A stretch of DNA of 64,000 nucleotides, from assembly GCA_024234675.1 (NCBI GenBank), contig JACKNU010000008.1, forward strand, positions 1-64,000. Direction: 5' to 3'. The translations under genes were made by a program, and so were the position numbers. Of the stretch, positions 60,848-64,000 are shown piece by piece (positions within the stretch are counted from its first letter, which is position 1; every line of letters starts with the position of its first letter). The DNA is from Pseudomonadales bacterium (GTDB lineage Bacteria > Pseudomonadota > Gammaproteobacteria > Pseudomonadales > Halieaceae). The notes below the pieces were generated by a model. The model searched no databases and was not told the origin of the DNA. It was given only the letters and a program-made list of their open reading frames with translations.

Positions 60848-60868
60848 ATTATACCCTGATAGGGTATA
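60848..60868 (-). promoter_or_regulatory. Palindrome overlapping a -10 box
   Basis: TATACCCT (60850-60857) and AGGGTATA (60861-60868) form a perfect 8-bp inverted repeat with a 3-nt centre. On the minus strand a perfect TATAAT (60853-60848) overlaps one arm and drives the gene at 60753. A repressor bound there would block it. Confidence 0.5.
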
Positions 60869-60912
60869 AGTGTTTTAGTCGGCCTTTCGGGAGAATTCAA
60901 GTAAAGGTAGTT

Positions 60913-61569
60913 TCATTTCCTGGTTTGAACAGCCCCTGGCTCCAGGCTCAGGTCATCGAATTTAAACCGCCCCGCTCCCCTGCCGGCCACCCGCAGCATG
61001 ATGCGGGAAACCCCGGGGGGGACCGTAAAGACCTTCTCGACGCGCTGGAACTGGCCCTGGACGCCGGCCTCGATAGCCCACATCCCGCGCTCCATGACAT
61101 TGCCACCGGCATCGACGGCACTGACCTGTAACTGGCCATAGCCACCGGCACTTTCCTGCCACAGGGTGCCCGCCAGGGTGAATGTATCCCCCGGCTCCAC
61201 CGCTAAGGCGTAGCGGTGGCTGATGTGCCACCAGCCCTCGTGCTGGCTGGTGACGACAAGACGCCTGGAGCCATCGTCCGCCAATTCGTAATCCACCTGT
61301 ACTTTCCGTGGTCTGTTGGTGCTCAACTTGTGCCAGGGAGCGGGAACCGGCAGCAGCGTCTCAAAGTCCTCTTTGACCGCCACAGTGCCGCGGGGCTGCA
61401 GTATGACCTTGTCGTGCTGCAGCAGGCTGAAGGGAAAATAGCGGTGCAGGGAGAAATGGCGGAACAGGTTGATATCCGCCAGGTTTTTCAGCCAATACAA
61501 TCCCAGCACGCCCAGGCAGGCCAGGGCGAGATAAAGAGCCCGCTTTTTACCCGTGCCCGGACGCTGCAT
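60913..61569 (-). CDS. Membrane-anchored protein with jelly-roll-like domain, function unknown
   Basis: A protein of 218 residues. One N-terminal transmembrane helix (YLALACLGVLGLYWL) is followed by an exported region. The second half (KVQVDYELADDGSRRLVVTS..., RVEKVFTVPPGVSRIMLRVAGRG, FDDLSLEPG) reads like a carbohydrate-binding jelly roll as found at the ends of polysaccharide-related proteins. The gene stands just upstream of the palindrome promoter and just downstream of the acyl-CoA dehydrogenase, on the same strand. The call is structural only. Confidence 0.6.
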   Translation of the reverse strand: MQRPGTGKKRALYLALACLGVLGLYWLKNLADINLFRHFSLHRYFPFSLLQHDKVILQPRGTVAVKEDFETLLPVPAPWHKLSTNRPRKVQVDYELADDGSRRLVVTSQHEGWWHISHRYALAVEPGDTFTLAGTLWQESAGGYGQLQVSAVDAGGNVMERGMWAIEAGVQGQFQRVEKVFTVPPGVSRIMLRVAGRGAGRFKFDDLSLEPGAVQTRK

Positions 61570-61610
61570 ACGGTGCCGTCTTACATCCCTGGCGATAGCT
61601 GTTGAAGGGT

Positions 61611-62771
61611 TTAGTCGAACATACTGCTGTATTTATCGGAAAACACATCCCGGCCGATAATATACTTCATGATCTCCGAGCTGCCGGCAAGAATACGATT
61701 GATGCGCGAGCTGGTGAACATGTAGCTGATCGGGTACTCCATCATGTAACCGGCGCCGCCGTGCAGCTGCACCCCCAGGTCCAGCATGCGCCACTCGATT
61801 TCCGTGGCCTGCAGCTTGATCTTGGCGCCCATGTTGGCGGTGAGCTTGCCCTCGTTGTGCAGGGCCACGGCGTGGTCCACGTAGACCTGCATGATCTCGA
61901 TCTCGGTGTCCATCTCGGCCATCTTGAACTCGGTGTTCTGCATCTTCGACAGGGGCTTGCCGAACACCTTGCGCTCCATCACGAACTGACGGGTCATGTC
62001 GAAGGCCATGCGCGCGTTGGCGATAGCCCCCGCACCGGAGATCAGGCGTTCCTCCGCCAGCCCTTCCATGAGGTAGAAAAAGCCCTTGCCCGGCTCACCC
62101 AGCACATTTTCCTTGGGCACTTTGACATCGTTGAAAAACAACTCCGCCGTGTCCTGGGCGTGCATACCCATCTTGTCCAGGTTGCGGCCGCGCTCGAAGC
62201 CCTCCATGCCCCGCTCCACGATCAGAAGTGCCAGGGCATAGGGGTTGTTTTCCGGGTCCGTCTTGGCGGCGACGATGACGACATCGGCGTTGATGCCGTT
62301 GGAAATATAGGTCTTGGAGCCATTGAGCAGGAAATGGTCGCCCATGTCCCTGGCTGTGCTGCGCATGCCGGACAGGTCGCTGCCGGCGTCCGGTTCGGTC
62401 ATGGCCACCGCCAGAATGGTCTCGCCCTTGACGCAGCCGGGCAGGAAGCGCTGTTTCTGCTCCTCATTGCCGAAGTTTTCGAAGTACGGGCCCACCAGAC
62501 GGCTGTGCAGGGTATTGAACCACTCCCCGCAACCGGCGCGGCAGGTTTCCTCCATAATGATCTGCTCGTAGCGAAAATCCCGGTCGCCCATGCCACCGTA
62601 CTTCTCCTCGGGCCAGATCATCAGGAAACCCTGGTCACCGGCCTTCCTGAAGATGTCCCGGTCGACGATGCCCTGTTCGCGAAAGCGCGGCATATGGGGT
62701 TGCACTTCACTTTCCAGGAACTTGCGATAGGCATCCCTGAACATCTGTTGCTCTTCGGTAAAGTTTCTCAC
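61611..62771 (-). CDS. Acyl-CoA dehydrogenase
   Basis: A protein of 386 residues starting at GTG 62771 after GAGG. It removes two hydrogens from an acyl-CoA with FAD. Blocks seen: QGFLMIWPEEKYGGMGDRDF, AVAMTEPDAGSDLSGMRSTARD, and the C-terminal FAD/catalytic region with QLHGGAGYMMEYPI, which includes the GGxGY loop; the catalytic Glu should lie close to the end. It follows the 3-hydroxyacyl-CoA dehydrogenase gene by 54 bp and belongs to the same beta-oxidation run. Confidence 0.95.
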   Translation of the reverse strand: MRNFTEEQQMFRDAYRKFLESEVQPHMPRFREQGIVDRDIFRKAGDQGFLMIWPEEKYGGMGDRDFRYEQIIMEETCRAGCGEWFNTLHSRLVGPYFENFGNEEQKQRFLPGCVKGETILAVAMTEPDAGSDLSGMRSTARDMGDHFLLNGSKTYISNGINADVVIVAAKTDPENNPYALALLIVERGMEGFERGRNLDKMGMHAQDTAELFFNDVKVPKENVLGEPGKGFFYLMEGLAEERLISGAGAIANARMAFDMTRQFVMERKVFGKPLSKMQNTEFKMAEMDTEIEIMQVYVDHAVALHNEGKLTANMGAKIKLQATEIEWRMLDLGVQLHGGAGYMMEYPISYMFTSSRINRILAGSSEIMKYIIGRDVFSDKYSSMFD

Positions 62772-62825
62772 TCTGTAATACCTCTGCTGAACGTTTACGT
62801 GGATACGCTGCCGGCGACTTGCGGA

Positions 62826-64000
62826 TCAGTTGAACAACTCACCCGAGCTGGCATGCTCGACCGCGATCTGCGGCGCCGCGAAGCGCTCACCGTATTGCGC
62901 CGCCAATTCCCCACAGCGATCGACGAAGCGCTGCAGGCCGTAGGTATTGACGAACTGGATGTAACCGCCGGTCCACACCGGTGCGCCTATGCCCATGATG
63001 GAACCGATATTGCCGTCGGCCACCGAGCGCAGCACGCCGGTCTGCAGGCACTTCAGGGACTCAATCACCGGGCGGAACAGCAGGCGGTCTTTCATGTCCT
63101 GCTCGTCGATCGCCACCTCGGGCTGGTAATACAGCTCATACAGCTTCGCCCAGATGGTTTTGCCGCCATCTTCGCTGTACTCGTAAAAGCCGCCGCCGTG
63201 GTGGCGGCCACCGCGACCGTACTGTTCCACCATGGTGTTGATCACCTCGCGGGTGATGCTGCCATCACCCCACTTGTCCAGTACTCCCATTTCCTTCCAG
63301 GTGGCCTGGGCCTTGCGGGTGAGCTCCAGGCTGACCTCGTCGTACACCGCCAGCGGACCCACGGGCATGCCTATGGCCTTGCCCATGGCATCGATCTGCA
63401 CGGGGTGGGCGCCCTCGCTCAACAGGCGCACGCCCTCGTCCAGATAGGTGCCGAAGGTGCGCGAAGTGAAAAAGCCCAGGGAATCATTCACCACGATGGG
63501 GGTCTTGCGAATCTGCCGGGTGTAGTCAAAGGCCCTGGCCAGAGTCTCGTCGGAGGTCTGTTCGCCACAGATGATTTCCACCAGGGGCATTTTGTCCACC
63601 GGTGAGAAGAAGTGGATACCGATGAAGTTCCCGGGCTTGCCGCTGGCCTCGGCCAGCTGGGTAATGGGCAGTGTGGAGGTATTGGAGCCCCACACACCGT
63701 TGTCCGCCAGGTAGCCCTCGGTGGCTTTGGTGATCTTGTGCTTGAGCTCGATATTCTCGAACACCGCCTCGATGATGAGATCACAACCGGTAAGATCGGA
63801 GTCCTGCGCGGTGGGCTTGATCAAGCCCAGTACCTGCTGCATTTTTTCCTCACTCATGCGGCCGCGGGCTACCCGCTTCTGCAGCAGCTTCTCGCTGTAG
63901 GCCTTGCCCCTGGCAGCAGCTTCCTCGGAAATGTCCTTGAGTATAACCTCTATGCCTGCCATGGCGGACACGTAGGCAATGCCCTGCCCCATCATGCCGG
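62826..64000 (-). CDS. 3-hydroxyacyl-CoA dehydrogenase (FadB/FadJ-type), 5' part outside the window
   Basis: The frame enters from the right edge (a Gly codon precedes the first Met at 63995) and ends at TGA 62826-62828, giving 391 visible residues. They start in the NAD-binding loop (GMMGQGIAYVSAMAG) and cover the dehydrogenase and its C-terminal domain: IEAVFENIELKHKI, SNTSTLPITQLAE, IGIHFFSPVDKMPLVEII, DSLGFFTSRTFGTY and the late NIGSIMGIGAPVWTGGYIQF. Enzymes of this length are multifunctional and carry an enoyl-CoA hydratase domain at the N-terminus, which would lie beyond the window. Confidence 0.93.
   Translation of the reverse strand, partial: GMMGQGIAYVSAMAGIEVILKDISEEAAARGKAYSEKLLQKRVARGRMSEEKMQQVLGLIKPTAQDSDLTGCDLIIEAVFENIELKHKITKATEGYLADNGVWGSNTSTLPITQLAEASGKPGNFIGIHFFSPVDKMPLVEIICGEQTSDETLARAFDYTRQIRKTPIVVNDSLGFFTSRTFGTYLDEGVRLLSEGAHPVQIDAMGKAIGMPVGPLAVYDEVSLELTRKAQATWKEMGVLDKWGDGSITREVINTMVEQYGRGGRHHGGGFYEYSEDGGKTIWAKLYELYYQPEVAIDEQDMKDRLLFRPVIESLKCLQTGVLRSVADGNIGSIMGIGAPVWTGGYIQFVNTYGLQRFVDRCGELAAQYGERFAAPQIAVEHASSGELFN

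Overview
The window reads as one chromosomal segment of a GC-rich marine-type gammaproteobacterium, most like Cellvibrionales/Halieaceae. That placement is an inference from gene content and high GC: fused mnmC, dusA, hrpA, a CpxRA-like system, a Cry-DASH photolyase, many MDR/SDR/acyl-CoA enzymes and a bufferin-type operon. No rRNA genes, CRISPR array, prophage or plasmid functions are visible. Genes are densely packed with almost no gap above 300 bp. Two tRNA genes are present: Ala(GGC), minus strand, 1989-2064, and Thr(CGT), minus strand, 57267-57342.

Layout. 1-3.5 kb: sulfatase 3' end, an outer-membrane-type protein, tRNA-Ala, and a complete 1354-bp insertion sequence with a 17-bp target duplication sitting directly upstream of the tRNA-Ala promoter. 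3.5-17 kb: housekeeping and accessory genes (TauD-like dioxygenase, tandem GST fold, gltX, ABM protein, truC-like, cysteine synthase, SDR, dusA-tal-terB, a PP2C/STAS partner-switching pair, MlaA-like). 17.2-19.2 kb: a bufA-bufB-bufC (hvfABC-like) RiPP operon, that is a secreted Cys-rich peptide precursor, a DUF692/MNIO enzyme and a DUF2063 partner. 19.3-31.8 kb: hrpA, then a forward run ending in mnmC, glutaminyl cyclase and an M16C metalloprotease. 32-34.7 kb: a divergent spy / cpxR-cpxA unit with a CpxR-like box. 34.7-37 kb: an amidoligase / class-I glutaminase / YqaA operon. 37-44 kb: msrA, Cry-DASH with an internally shortened flavin reductase partner, an MDR, hemolysin III-like and an SDR. 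43.7-51 kb: a ribbon-helix-helix/zinc-ribbon regulator behind twin palindromes, then lipase, SDR, OYE-like reductase, Baeyer-Villiger monooxygenase, esterase, and finally ChaC and a zinc alcohol dehydrogenase. 52-64 kb: envelope proteins (DUF481, DUF4124, DUF2845, a large Gly-rich lipoprotein), tRNA-Thr, aldehyde dehydrogenase, a nuclease, and the start of a fatty-acid beta-oxidation operon cut by the window end.

Best candidates for special biology: (i) the bufABC operon, whose precursor carries six E-G-x-C-G motifs and lacks the usual DoxX partner nearby; (ii) the amidoligase-glutaminase-membrane protein operon; (iii) the RHH/zinc-ribbon regulator with two TGTATTACA palindromes over its promoter beside a monooxygenase/esterase catabolic cluster; (iv) a stress phosphatase whose receiver has Glu in place of the phospho-Asp; (v) a flavin reductase that appears to have lost its middle. 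All functional names rest on reading motifs and recalling families; no search was run.
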